From assembly GCF_020379485.1 (NCBI RefSeq), contig NC_063439.1, forward strand, positions 22,630,098 to 22,694,097: a DNA stretch of 64,000 nucleotides, given 5' to 3'. Below the pieces are notes generated by a model, which worked only from the letters and a program-made list of their open reading frames with translations, did no database searches and had not been told where the DNA came from. Positions 35,694 to 47,879 of this stretch are shown here, piece by piece. Each line of letters begins with the position of its first letter. Within the stretch, counting starts at the first letter, position 1. This stretch comes from Brassica napus (Eukaryota; Streptophyta; Magnoliopsida; Brassicales; Brassicaceae). Both the position numbers and the translations under genes were made by a program.

Positions 35694-37641
35694 GGGAAAA
35701 TTGCCAAAAGAGAATAAAAATTCGGTATGGTTTTCTCTTTGGTATAATTACATCATTAAGTTGTCCCTTTGGTATAATGTTTTTAATAATCCCAAAACTA
35801 ACCCTTGATTAATCAAATTAATCAAATTAATACATTTTAAAAGTATTTAAATATTAAAAAACGAGTTAAAAATAAAATTAAAAAAAATAATATATATATA
35901 ATTGGGAAAAACCTTAGGATAGCACTAAAAAAATTTATGTCACAAATATAGATTCTAAAGATCAAAATGACCAAAATGTTTTATTAAAGATAAATATACA
36001 TTTATACTCTTAGGATTAAGTAATTCAAACCTTAGAGTTTAGAGTTAAGGGGTGGAGATTTGGGATTGAGATTTTAAATTTTATTAAATAAAATATTCAA
36101 AATTTGAAAAAAAAATTTGAAAAAGTTTGAATTTGAAAACATATAATCTAAAACTATAAAAAAAATATTTTTTTAATTTTTATATATATATTTAGGGTAT
36201 TATGATTCTTTTACCTATTAAATGAAACATTTTGGTCACTTTCCTCCTTGTGGTCTATTTTTGTGACCAAAACTTAAAAATAGTCTATTTATGAGAATTG
36301 CTCTATATAATTTTAAGTCACTATTTTAGAGTATATTAATAAAAATAATATATTTGACGTTTTTATATTAATATAAATTTTCTGATATAACAATTGAATT
36401 CAAAATAATTATATTAATAAATACATTACTAAAAAAATGAATATGTTAATAAAAATTTAATTAACATAAAGAGCATACAAAAAAATAATATTTTTTTTAT
36501 AAACTGTACATTTAAATTTACAAATATTTCCAAAATATTGACTAAAAGTTTTTAGTCGATATTCAACAATTTTTAGTGTATGTTAACTATTTTATAAATT
36601 ACTTAAATATCTTAAACATTTTTAAATATTTTAAATTTTTAATCATATTTTGATAAATAATTTTATACTTTAATTAGTCATAATAAGTAACACTTATATA
36701 CTAATATTTTTATGATACTTATATACTTTAATTCAATTATTACTTTTAATATATAATGTTAATTAAAAATAGAATATTCTCTTGCATAGCATGGATAATA
36801 ACATTTATATATTCCCCGTGATATACACAATTGAATTTCAAATAATTCTATAAATAAATATATTAATAAAAATAAAAAATTATACGTAAATTATTTTTAG
36901 TCAATATATGTTTGTAAATATATCAAAAAATATATGTTTATAACTTTTAGGCAAGCACAAAGATTACAAATATTTTTTAGAATATTTTTGTGACCAAATA
37001 TACACGTTTTAAGAAGTTAGAATATTTCAAATATTTATAGAATATTTTCTTAACTGAAATTTTCTAAATTTTCGCAACAATGAGGTTTTCTTATTTGTAG
37101 AAGACACTTTTTACATAGCGTAGAACGAAAACAAAAATTCTACAAACAGATTCTACCTCATGCAACCGTCAGAGTAATGTTTAGATTTCACGTTCCGAGA
37201 GTTGTAGAATACATAATAAAAATAGAAGATGCATTCTACAGAAAAGTAGCTATCTTTACAATTAGTAGAATTCACATTTCCCATATTTAGAACTTTAAGT
37301 AAAAGTAGATTGTTCGTTCTAAAAAAAGTAGATGAACTTGTTTAATTTAGAATTTACTTTCTACTAACCCATATTCCATAGAAGATGAATTCTTCTTTTA
37401 GTAGAACGTAATTTTAAAATTTAATTTATCAAGTTTTTCAGTCAAAAAAAAAAGAGTTTGTGTATATGAATGTTTTATCAATTGTTTCCATTTTTTATAA
37501 ATTTTTTAATTCATAAAACTATTTATTTCATTAACTTTTAGAATTGGAAAGGGTAAAAGAAAGAAAAAATGGACAAAATTTTTTTTATACCAAAAGGACA
37601 ACTACGCTGAACTTTTGTTCCGTTTTGGCAATTTTTCCAAT
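35694..37641. mobile_element. Non-autonomous Mutator-like element (1.95 kb) with 9-bp target duplication
   Basis: The left end reads GGGAAAATTGCCAAAA and continues to CTTTGGTATAAT. The right end, inverted, reads TTGGAAAAATTGCCAAAACG and continues to CCTTTTGGTATAAA, giving imperfect TIRs of about 55-60 bp. AATAATTTA directly flanks both sides (35685-35693 and 37642-37650), the 9-bp duplication diagnostic of MULEs. The interior is AT-rich with repeated GTAGAA words (37.1-37.4 kb), shows no transposase, and holds a second element. Confidence 0.8.
35904..36303. mobile_element. 400-bp MULE-type MITE nested inside the larger MULE
   Basis: TATATAATT flanks it exactly at 35895-35903 and 36304-36312. 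The right end, inverted, begins GAGCAATTCTCATAAATAG and contains GTGACCAAAATGTTTCATT; the left arm has ATGACCAAAATGTTTTATT at the matching place. It has long imperfect inverted arms and no coding frame. It inserted after the outer element. Confidence 0.78.
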
Positions 37642-37650
37642 AATAATTTA

Positions 37651-38351
37651 CCACTTGCTTGACCAGACAAAAATGTGATATTACTTGTGATAATATTTTA
37701 GACATGATAAGAACTAATTTATCATGTGCTTGACCAGACGAAGACGTAGTTGTACTTTAGTTTTTATGTTACTTTCTCAACCAAACAAATTTTTATGTTA
37801 ATTTTAGTTTTTGATGACACTTTATTCAAATTTACATTTGTATATTATTTTTATTTTTAGATTTTTAAAATTGAACATATAATTCAATTTAAATTTTCTT
37901 ACATAATTTAAATGGATACTTGAATCCGAAGAAAAGCAACAATGATCCGAACCAATTTAAAGTTTATAATCTGAATGAAATTCAATCTCCAAAATTCAAA
38001 ACTTGAATAGATCAAATCCGAACTGAACATAAAAGTCATGAAGGAATACCCGAAACACCTACCCCTTAGTAAAATATAATCAGTCCGCAGCATATCAATT
38101 AAGCCAAAATTCGATAAATTGAAATGTTGAGTCAATTTAATAGTTGTAATAAAGAGAAAGTTAGATTCAGAATATATCCTATATTAAATAGGAAATATAC
38201 TATTCCACTTAAAGCAACAAAAAAAATTCAGCCCTCACTACCGTAATCATATTACAATTAAGAGTCATATTACAATTTCATTCTCATCCTCTCATTATTC
38301 TTTCTTCCCTTCAATTTTTTTTTTCACAAATACGATAAAACTTAAATAAAC
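37651..38351. other. Spacer and promoter of the pectin methylesterase gene
   Basis: A short imperfect duplication (CTTGACCAGAC at about 37658 and 37729) and another patch of the degenerate CCGAA repeat at 37.9-38.06 kb. The last 100 bases before the ATG are C/T-rich, leader-like. Confidence 0.4.
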
Positions 38352-40164
38352 ATGCCTGGTTTGTTCATCTTCATAGCTTTGCTTCTGAGTTCTTGTACTG
38401 GATTGTCGACAGCAACTGATCAAACTTGTGGTAACAAAGTGGTAAACACAATCTTCGTTGACCTAGCCGGTTCAGGAAAACACAGAACCGTTCAATCTGC
38501 CATTGATTCTGTTCCTGAACCCAATTCTCAATGGATCAAAATCAAAATAAAAGGAGGTGTCTACGTGTAAGTAAAGACCAAACTCGCTACAGTTCTTTTT
38601 GTTAATATATTTGTTCCAGTTTTCGAACGCAGCGTTCTTAACCGCGGTTTTATAGCGTTTGATATTTCTTAGATTTCCATTTCTTAAATAAAAATTTAAT
38701 ACGTTTAGCTTGTCCGCTTGATCTTCTTCCCTTAAAACGTTTTGGAATCCTGGTTAAAGCAAAGTACAATTAATCTTTTAACATAGTTTTGTGATGATGA
38801 ACCAGAGAGAAAGTGGAAATACCGTTGACGAAACCGTGCATAATAGTAGAAGGAGAGGGACAAAGAGTCACGACCATCACGTACAATGCTCACGCAGCCA
38901 CTGATGTCAGCTCCACTTTCACCTCCCACCCATCCCATGTTGTCGTCAGAAACTTAACAATCATGGTTACGTAGCCTCTATATTATCTTTGACTATATAA
39001 CCTTTTTTGACGTGACAATATTCTAACATGACTATAATTTTCATATGTAATATTTGTGGCAGAATTCGTATAATCGTTTGAGTATTCGAAGTAGACCGAG
39101 TTGGGATATAAAGCCAGCGGTAGCGCTTACGGTTTATGGCGATAAATCAGCGTTCTGCAACTGCGGTTTCTTGGGGTTACAAGATACGTTGTGGGATGTT
39201 CAAGGCAGACATCTCTTCAAAAACTGTTACATCGAAGGTGCTATTGATTTCATTTTTGGTAGTGGCCAATCTATCTACGAGGTACGCATATATATATACC
39301 TAATCTCTCTCTACAATCATAGACTTAGATTAGAGTGCTTTTTGCTTGCTACTATTGTTATATAGCATGGCCGCATAAACAGCACTTTATCACTATTTAC
39401 ACAAGAATTGTTACATTCACACAACACAATCTTTTCATAAAGCCTTTTTGGTTGATAGCAAAAGTAAAAGCAGATCGATGAACTATTGAACTATTTGCCA
39501 GTATAACTATACAATGATTTCTTTATAGAATGATGTGGTATAAACGGGTAATTTTTGTACCATTGCCATCATTCTTTGTTAGTGACACCAAAAATTAAGA
39601 TATACGTACAGGATAGAGGTTTTTTTTTAAGATGAAAGTTTATGTAAAATGTTTTGACAGGACTGTCATATAAATGCAACGGCGGGCGTATTGGCACCAA
39701 TAGTGAACTTTGGGTACATAACGGCTCAAGCAAGATGGAGTCTCAAGGACCCGAGTGGGTTCGTGTTCTTACGTGGAAGTGTTACAGGGACCATGAATGT
39801 ATACCTTGGACGAGCCTATGGTCCATTCAGCCGAGTCATTTTCTTCCAAACAGATCTCGCTTCTGTCGTTGTCCCTCAGGGCTGGTTCCCTTGGAACTAC
39901 GCTGGCCACGAGTAAGCACATCTTTACATATATATAGATATACCCCGGCCAATTCATTTGCTTTAAAAATAACCATATTTGTAATTTTTTGTGTTTAGAT
40001 CAAGGTTCACGTACGCAGAAGTTGAGTGTAAAGGAGCAGGATCGCATTTATCTAGAAGAGTTCCTTGGATTAACAAAGATGTTTCTACGCTCGCTAAGGA
40101 CCAATTTGCTACCTACTCTTTCATTGACCAAGATGGATGGCTCTCTAATATTCCTCCTTTCTAA
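38352..40164 (+). CDS. Pectin methylesterase without pro-region (At5g26810-like)
   Basis: Five exons (38352-38566, 38806-38965, 39063-39281, 39661-39911, 39999-40164) give 336 residues. A signal peptide covers about residues 1-21. There is no N-terminal inhibitor-like pro-domain, so this is a type II pectinesterase of the right-handed beta-helix fold, acting in the cell wall to de-esterify homogalacturonan. Visible catalytic motifs are GLQDTL (Gln165, Asp166), the nucleophile motif GAIDFIFG (Asp187) and [10 protein letters not shown]. The conserved Gln that usually precedes AVAL is Pro143 here (KPAVAL); I do not know whether this is normal for the clade. All splice sites are GT/AG and the frame is intact. 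Confidence 0.9.
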
Positions 40165-40449
40165 TGAAACTCGCTTTAATTTGTTGTTACCAAATTATTT
40201 TCTACTCTTGTTGAATAGAATATTATTGTGTTTAATCTTCTTTATACAGTGTTATTTCTGTGGACATACTACCATTTATCTCTAAAGCATATGTTGCCTA
40301 CTAAAACGTTCTCATCGTTTTGTATCGTTCTTAAACTTTATATATCAGTTGTTGCGGCCTCTTTGATATTGTGCAGCTTGCTGAGAAATCCCACTGACGA
40401 ACAACGACGGCTCTTCTTCTTCGAATATATTACACTGAAAAGTCTTGTT

Positions 40450-43020
40450 TAGTTTTTTTTTATAAGGATGTGAATTCATTTATCAAATGAGAGAGTTTGT
40501 ACATGTACAAAAGAAATAAAAGGGAAGCAATCCTAAGCCAAAAAAAGAGAAAAAACAGAGGAGAACTTAATTAGAACTGAAGATTATGAAGAACCATTAC
40601 TCATATGTCAACCAGATACTCATGAGGTTTTGAAAAGTGTGACGATGCTTCCTGGCCAAGATTACATTTCTGACTTGCCTATCAATTTCTTTGAAGGATA
40701 CTTCCGGGGGTGTCTGTATTCCATTGTGGAGACGGTTGTTACGCTCGCGCCAAAGCCTGTAGATGACCGCTTGAGCTGTAACTTTGCGCAGGGTAGAAGG
40801 ACAGTGAGAGACCTTCAGTCCAATCCAAGTGAGAAAAGCCTCCCAAGTGTGGAATAATATCGGTCTGTACCCTAACCTCCTTATCACAATCTTCCATATT
40901 TGCTCAGCATACGCGCATCGCAGGAAGATGTGATCCCGCGTCTCGTGGTAGTTGTTACAGACACAACAGCAAGTATCGATTTGAAGCCCCCAAGAAGCCA
41001 ATCGAGATCGTGTAGGAAGTCTATCAAGCTGCGCCACCCACATCATGAAAGCATGGCTAGGGATGTGCCCTTTGAACCAAACCTTTCCTGCCCACTCTTT
41101 CTTCTGTTGACGGGGTCTTATTGATTCCCAAGTGTGCTTTGCAGAGAACTCAGGGAGGTCCATATCATTTGCTGCCCAAGAGTAAGTATCAGACGATAAA
41201 GCGAGAGACGGCAGAGGTAATGAGCACAGCATGATATGGAACTCCTCTGCTGCAGGAGATCTAGCCGGGCGAAGAGTCCAGCCACTTTCTGAGCAAGCAT
41301 CTGCGACAGAGAAGGTCAGAGGTATACCTGTTTGCCTTGGGCCAGATGGTCCAAAATGATCTATTAGAGGTCCTAGCGGGGACCAGTGGTCAAACCAAAA
41401 GCTCGCTTTCATGCCATTGCCGAGAGCACATCTGATGAAACTCTTTGTTAGAGCCCGCAGATTAAGAAGGGCTTTCCAAGTCCATGATGCAGTCACGCTT
41501 TCGTCGAGACACCAAAATGAAGTATCCTTGATGAGATTTGCCTTAACCCAAATTGCCCATAGTGACTCCGAGTCGCAGAAGAGGAGCCAGATGAGTTTCA
41601 GACATAGCGTTTTGTTCCATAAGCAAAGGTTCCTGAAACCGAGTCCACCTTCATCTCTAGGTAGGCTGATTTGAGACCAAGAAACTTTAGCTTTAGCTCT
41701 TGTGGTGATGTTTCCATTCCAAAGGAATCTAGAGCAAAGTGATTCAATCAGTTTTATACACCCCTTTGGAAGAATAAACGATGAACACCAAAAATTCACA
41801 GTGCTGTAGATGACAGAAGAGATCAAGACTGTTCTTCCCGCATAAGATAGAGCCCTGAGAGTCCAAGATGAGAACCTGCGCTTTAGCTGATCAATTAAGG
41901 GTCTGTAGTCACAGATTTGGAGCTTGCAGTGCATCAATGGTAGGCCAAGATAGCGTACAGGTAATGATCCAAGGGAGAAGCCGAGAGCTGCAATGTCATC
42001 TGCTTCGACTTGATTAAGACCGGCGATAAAGAGTTCAGTTTTGTTGCGATTCATAGTGAGTCCAGACCATGACGAGAAGACCTCAAGTGTGTCTGCAATG
42101 TTTATCAGAGAATTCCTTTCGCCATCAAAAAATATCATAAGATCATCCGCAAACGCCAAGTGAGAGATGAGAGGATTTGAAGCCTTTGGATGGTAGCCGA
42201 TGCGCCCATTCATATAGTTTGCATTCAGGAGTTGTGACAGAACTTCCATGGCGAGGACAAAAAGATAAGGAGACAGCGGATCTCCCTGCCTAAGGCCCTT
42301 TGTACCGCTGAAGTAGCCACACATTTCTCCATTAATACCCACTGAGAACTTTGTTGTAGTGATACACTGTCTGATGAGATGGATAAATGATTCAGGGAAT
42401 TGGAGAGCTTGCATAATCTTGAATATAAAGCTCCAATCCAGAGAATCAAAAGCCTTTTTCAGGTCCACTTTGAGCATAGACCTTTTGGAGAGATTTTTCC
42501 AGTTGTAACCATTGACCAACTCAGTGGCCATGAGCACATTCTCAATCATTAGACGACCTGGGATGAATGCTGACTGAGTATTGGAGATGATCATGGGCAG
42601 GACTTGCTTCAGTCGAGTTGCAAGAAGCTTTGAGATGACCTTGTAAGAGGTATTACAACATGATATGGGTCTGAAGTCAGAGATGGATGTCGCATTGGTC
42701 TTCTTGGGAATGAGCGTCAAGGCCGTTGCATTCCATTGCTTGAGTAGAGAACCAGACTGGAAAAATTTAGAGACTGCATTTATCATATCAGATCCAACTG
42801 ATCGTCAGTGGGCAGTGAAGAACTCAGCAGGATAGCCATCTGGGCCAGGGGCTTTTCCTTTGGGAAGCGAGAAGAAAGCATTGGTGATGGCTTCAGCTGA
42901 GAACGGAGATTCCAACTGCTGAGTTACTTCTTGCGAGCATCTGAATGGAAGAAGCGCAGCAATGTCTTCTTGAGAAACATTTGAGGCAGTGACTGTCCCT
43001 CCAAGCAGTAAGGACATCAT
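40450..43020 (-). mobile_element. 5'-truncated LINE (L1-type non-LTR retrotransposon)
   Basis: The coding part runs from 43020 to 40597 in one frame broken by a single TGA at 42805-42807, where neighbouring elements would have Trp. It starts inside the fingers of the reverse transcriptase (KGKAPGPDGYPAEFF), continues through FRPISCCN, the AFDSLDW and GLRQGDPLSPYLF motifs and the catalytic LAFADDLMIFF, and ends with the zf-RVT tail (CCVCNNYHETRDHIFLRC, then RLWRERNNRLHNG). No RNase H follows. After the stop lie about 150 bases of 3' UTR and a short poly(A) (T-run on the plus strand at 40450-40459). The endonuclease and ORF1 are missing, so it is dead on arrival but little decayed. Confidence 0.9.
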
Positions 43021-43511
43021 GAGTTATATAACCTCACTGGTGTATAAACTCATGAGTTAATCTTACTTGCATATAAAATCTACCTCAAATCTCAGAAAAT
43101 GTCTTATGAACAGAAAAAAAAGTCTTATGAAGAACAAGTGCATGTCTTAAAATTTTAGGATTGAAGACAATTTAATAAGAAACTTAACAAAAAGTTTGGT
43201 TTAACAATTTAGGGTTGTTTACATATTAGTAACTAAAATAGAGGTAATCCCAACACGTTTTTGATATAAGAAAAGGCAATGTTCTATTTAGCTAATTAGC
43301 TATGTCCCTGGCCGGTTTTGTTTGTGAAGTTGATGAAGAAGTCGACTTCTGATTGGAACCGGCTAATCCTAAATTAAATTTCTACCAAACCGAACCGAAC
43401 CACCCAATTTCAACTAGGCTGGTTTGGATTGTCCCGGTTTAATATTTTTTTTTATCTCCAAATGAAAAAGCCCTAGGGCCTCCTCACTCAGATAACAAAA
43501 ACCTTTATTTG
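43021..43511. promoter_or_regulatory. Upstream region of the threonyl-tRNA synthetase gene
   Basis: Holds the promoter and leader. In Arabidopsis a ferroportin-like gene (IREG3) lies between the pectinesterase and this gene; no trace is seen, and the truncated LINE occupies the gap. Confidence 0.4.
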
Positions 43512-46500
43512 ATGCTCCTCCGTCTCTCGGCTCGCTCTATCCTTCGTTTCACTGCTTCTCACTCTCACTCTTATCCCCCTTCGCCGCCACCCTCTCGCTC
43601 AGCCTCCCTCTCCTCGTTCTGCACCGTTCCATCAATGGCAGCTAGCAATCAAAAGAACGAGGCGTACCTCTCCGCCGTCATCCCCAAGCGCATCACCCTC
43701 TTCGAGCAGATCCAAGCCGATCAGCTCGAGAAGCTCAAGTCGCTCCCGCACGATCCGATCAAGTAATCACAATCTATACAACCACTATGGTTTGTTTCAT
43801 CGAAGCTTTCAGTTTCTTAAGAGATCGATGTTGTTTTGTGTGTTGACAGGATTACGTTGCCGGATGGGAGCGTGAAGGAAGGGAAGAAGTGGGAGACGAC
43901 TCCGATGGACATCGCCGCTCAGATTTCGAAGGGTTTAGCTAACTCCGCGTTGATTTCGTCGGTCAACGATGAGCTTTGGGATATGAGTAGGCCGTTGGAA
44001 GGTGATTGTAAGCTTGAGCTGTTTAAGTTTGATAGTGATAAAGGGAGGGACACTCTCTGGCACTCGAGTGCTCACATTCTTGGTCAGGTAAAAGAGTGTT
44101 TTAAGTTTTATCTTATTTGATGGTTAAAAAGTTTTAGTCTTGGCGAATGATTTGGATCTTGGTGTGCAGGCTATTGAGCAGGAGTATGGGTGTAAGCTAT
44201 GCATTGGACCATGTACAACGAGAGGGGAGGTAAGAGCAGTTTGTTTGTATGTTTTGTTGAGTAGAACACGAAAGGATGAAACTTGCTCTTTGTGATGCTG
44301 TGTGAAAGTGGCTATCGTTGATGTGAGTTGTCGATTGTGTTATTGCAGGGTTTCTACTATGATGCATGTTATGAGAAAGACTTGGGGCTGAATGATAATC
44401 ACTTCCCTAATATCGAAGCAGGTGCTGCGAAAGCTGCTAAGGTATTGTTTCTTAGTTAGTCTCGTAAGTTTTAATATACGTTGTAAACAAATTGATTTTT
44501 TTTTCAAACCTTTTAAGTAAGAATCGAATGAGTATGTCACCCAACTTTTAATTCGCATTCTCTTCTATTTACATCTCAGGAAGCGCAACCATTTGAAAGG
44601 ATTGAAGTGACAAAAGATCAGGCATTGGAGATGTTTTCTGAAAACAAGTTTAAGGTGTGTTAAAGCTACATATTATTATTCATTAAAATTGTTATAATTT
44701 GATTTGTGGACTCATACTTCTGCTGTTAATCATCTAGATTGAAATCATCAAGGATTTACCTGCAGACAAGACCATTACTGTCTATAGATGTGGGCCTCTT
44801 GTTGATTTGTGTCGTGGACCGCACATACCAAACACTTCTTTTGTGAAAGCTTTCAAGTGTTTGAGGGTGAGTTACTTTTATTTCTCTAGCAATTACATCT
44901 ATGCAGATTCTAGTTTTGTTTCTTGTGTTGAGCAAAATATTTTTTCTCAGGCCTCATCAGCTTACTGGAGGGGTGACAAAGAGCGTGAGAGTTTGCAGAG
45001 AGTTTATGGGATATCTTATCCAGATCAGAAACAGCTGAAGGTAACTGATTCTCTTTAAATATTCTGACTGCTGCGCAGGGTATTGAGTATGCGTAATATC
45101 GATTGTCTTTATTTTGGTTGCTGCAGAAATATCTTCAATTCCTAGAAGAAGCTAAAAAGTATGACCACAGACTATTGGGCCAAAAGCAGGAACTTTTCTT
45201 TTGTCATCATCTCAGGTTCTTTCAATGTCACCGAACAATATTTTACTCTTTATGTTTCACTATACTTATATGTACTCATTTTGAGCTCCAGCCCTGGGAG
45301 TTGGTTCTTTCTTCCACTCGGCACTCGTGTATATAACAAGTTGATGGAATTCATTAAGGAGCAATACTGGAAAAGGGGTTACACTGAGGTTTTTCTAAGC
45401 TCTCATCCCATATTGACATACTTGATGAGCTAGGATCGCTAATTTAACATTGCACTGGCAGGTCATAACCCCAAATATGTACAACATGAATCTGTGGGAA
45501 ACTTCTGGACATGCTGCAAATTACAAGGAGAATATGTTTACTTTTGATGTAAGTGTACATGGAAAGCTTAAGAGTCCCCTTGACTCTGACTCTTCAGCAT
45601 GCTTCTCCCTTGAAGCCAATGTTTGGCCTAGGTTTTATTCAACACGTGAGTGACTTTTCTGAATGTTCCTTATGTAGATTGAGAAGCAGGAGTTCGGACT
45701 CAAACCTATGAATTGCCCTGGTCACTGCTTGATGTTCCAACACAGGGTTCGCTCATACAGAGGTGCGACTTTGTTCCAATAGTGCATTTTGATATAATCA
45801 AAAACAGATTAGGAATGATATTAGTATTTAGTAGTAAAAATTAAAATTCACTGCGTAACAGACTATCAAAACTCTAGTTGATTATTCGGTACTAATTTTA
45901 GTAGAATAAGACTTTGCTCCAAAGCATAATTTTTGCCTCGTTACAGACAATATAGATAACGTTTCCCTTTTTCAAATCTTACTAACTAAGTTGACAAGTC
46001 TAGCATTTGTCTTTGCTGACATTCTTTTTTACGGCTTATATGGTCTGTAGAGTTGCCTATTAGACTGGCTGACTTTGGAGTGTTGCACCGTAATGAGGCA
46101 AGTGGAGCCCTTAGTGGGTTGACTCGTGTCCGGCGGTTCCAGCAGGTATATTTTATATCCTTGTTTACTTTGCTTATTTATTATTTTTACAGTTCCATGT
46201 TACATATTTGTTGCTTAATACGACAATCGCGAACTTGTTTCAGGATGATGCACACATATTCTGTACAGAGGATCAGGTTTGTGATACACTTGTGTCTTGC
46301 TATGTTGGATCTCCTTTTCCTCCCATTTTGTTTAGGAGAATGTTATCTGTTTGCAGGTTACGGAAGAAGTCAAGGCTGTGTTGGAGTTCATTGACTATGC
46401 TTACAAAATCTTTGGCTTTACCTATGAGCTAAAGCTCTCAACGGTACCATATCGGAAAATTCTTCAAATTCTTTATAATTTGTCTGATATGTTCCTATGG

Positions 46501-47630
46501 CCCATTATTTACCTGTGAATTTAAAATTTCAGAGGCCAGAAAAGTACCTTGGAGATTTGGCAACATGGGATAAAGCTGAAAATGATCTCAAGGTAGCCCT
46601 AGATGCCTTTGGAAAGACATGGCAGGTATGGGCACGTATTGATGAATGAATACTCAAAGTTTATTCACTCGTCCGCATTTATTCTGAAGTGTGTTGTTTT
46701 GGCAGTTGAACGAAGGGGATGGTGCATTCTATGGCCCAAAGATAGACATCACTGTCTCTGACGCACTTAATAGGAAGTTTCAGTGTGCTACTTTACAGGT
46801 TATTGTCCCAAACGCTTTTTAAGTTTTTTTTATAATCCGTGCATGAATTGACTTGTATGTTTCTTGTTGCCTCATACCAGCTCGATTTTCAACTTCCCGA
46901 TCGCTTCAAACTGGAGTACTCAGGTGATGACGAAGCGAAGAGGAATAGACCTGTGATGATACATAGAGCCGTGTTGGGATCTGTGGAACGTATGTTTGCC
47001 ATCTTGTTGGAGCACTACAAAGGCAAATGGCCCTTCTGGTTAAGTCCGCGACAGGCCATAGTGTGCCCTATATCGAAGAAATCTGAGGAATATGCATTGA
47101 AGGTTAGATTCGTGGCTACACTCCTTATGACCTGTGGTTCTTGTTGACTTATCTACAGCTTATAATCTCTGGCTTTTCTCTCGTCTCTTGTACATCTAAA
47201 CAGGTGAAAGAACAAATTCATGAAGCTGGGTACTATGTTGATGCGGACATAACAGACAGAAAGATCGATAAAAAGGTAAACAGTTCTCACGTTCATGTTC
47301 CAGTTTTGTTTTGTGTTTGGCTGGTTTCCCAACATTTTGACTTGAGTGATATGATTGTAGGTGCGTGAAGCTCAGCTTGCGCAGTACAACTACATACTTG
47401 TAGTTGGTGAAACCGAAGCTGCTACAGGACAGGTTAGTGATTGGGTTATTCAGGGTCTCTGGAGCTTAGCTAATTTTTGTTTTGTCTGAACATTTGAAGA
47501 CCATTCTGTTTTGTTGTTCTTTGAAAATTGACAGGTGAGTGTACGGATAAGAGACAGTGCAGCCCATTCAGTGAAGAGCATCGATGATTTGCTGGAAGAA
47601 TTCAAGACCAAGACTGCCGAGTATCAATGA
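43512..47630 (+). CDS. Threonyl-tRNA synthetase, cytosolic and mitochondrial
   Basis: Twenty exons, from 43512-43762 to 47535-47630, splice in frame to 718 residues. Order of domains: an Arg/Ser-rich presequence ([13 protein letters not shown]), a TGS domain ([16 protein letters not shown]), the second editing domain with HSSAHILGQ and CRGPHIP zinc/His motifs, the class II core with motif 1 near [11 protein letters not shown], motif 2 ([10 protein letters not shown] with the zinc Cys, then [19 protein letters not shown]), motif 3 ([19 protein letters not shown]), and the anticodon-binding domain ([11 protein letters not shown]). It charges tRNA-Thr. A second in-frame Met starts MAASNQKNE at 43635. 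The two starts would give mitochondrial and cytosolic forms, as known for the Arabidopsis gene At5g26830. No defect seen. Confidence 0.95.
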
Positions 47631-47879
47631 GATGGGACTCTTAAAAAGTTCAAGCCTGTTCGACCAAAACAAAAAAAGTTCAAGCCTTTATTTTTTTCTG
47701 ATACATACTGTTTTTGTTTTCAAATTTTATTTTGCAAAAGTAGAGTAAGACCAGATTGAAGTGTTTACTTATCTTTTGTCATTAAACCGTATTCTAAAGT
47801 TTCATAACTTCTCTAGCGATTTTGCTTCCTATCTTTCTCCCTCGGGTGGTATGCTTAAGGTATTAAATAGTCTGGGCGT

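Noticed and set aside
40630..41674. Plus-strand frames within the LINE
   Set aside because: Antisense shadows of the reverse transcriptase frame.
40450..43060. CATGAGTTA near 43018 and 43051 as a LINE target duplication
   Set aside because: Both copies lie on the same side of the element, and none matches the poly(A) side.
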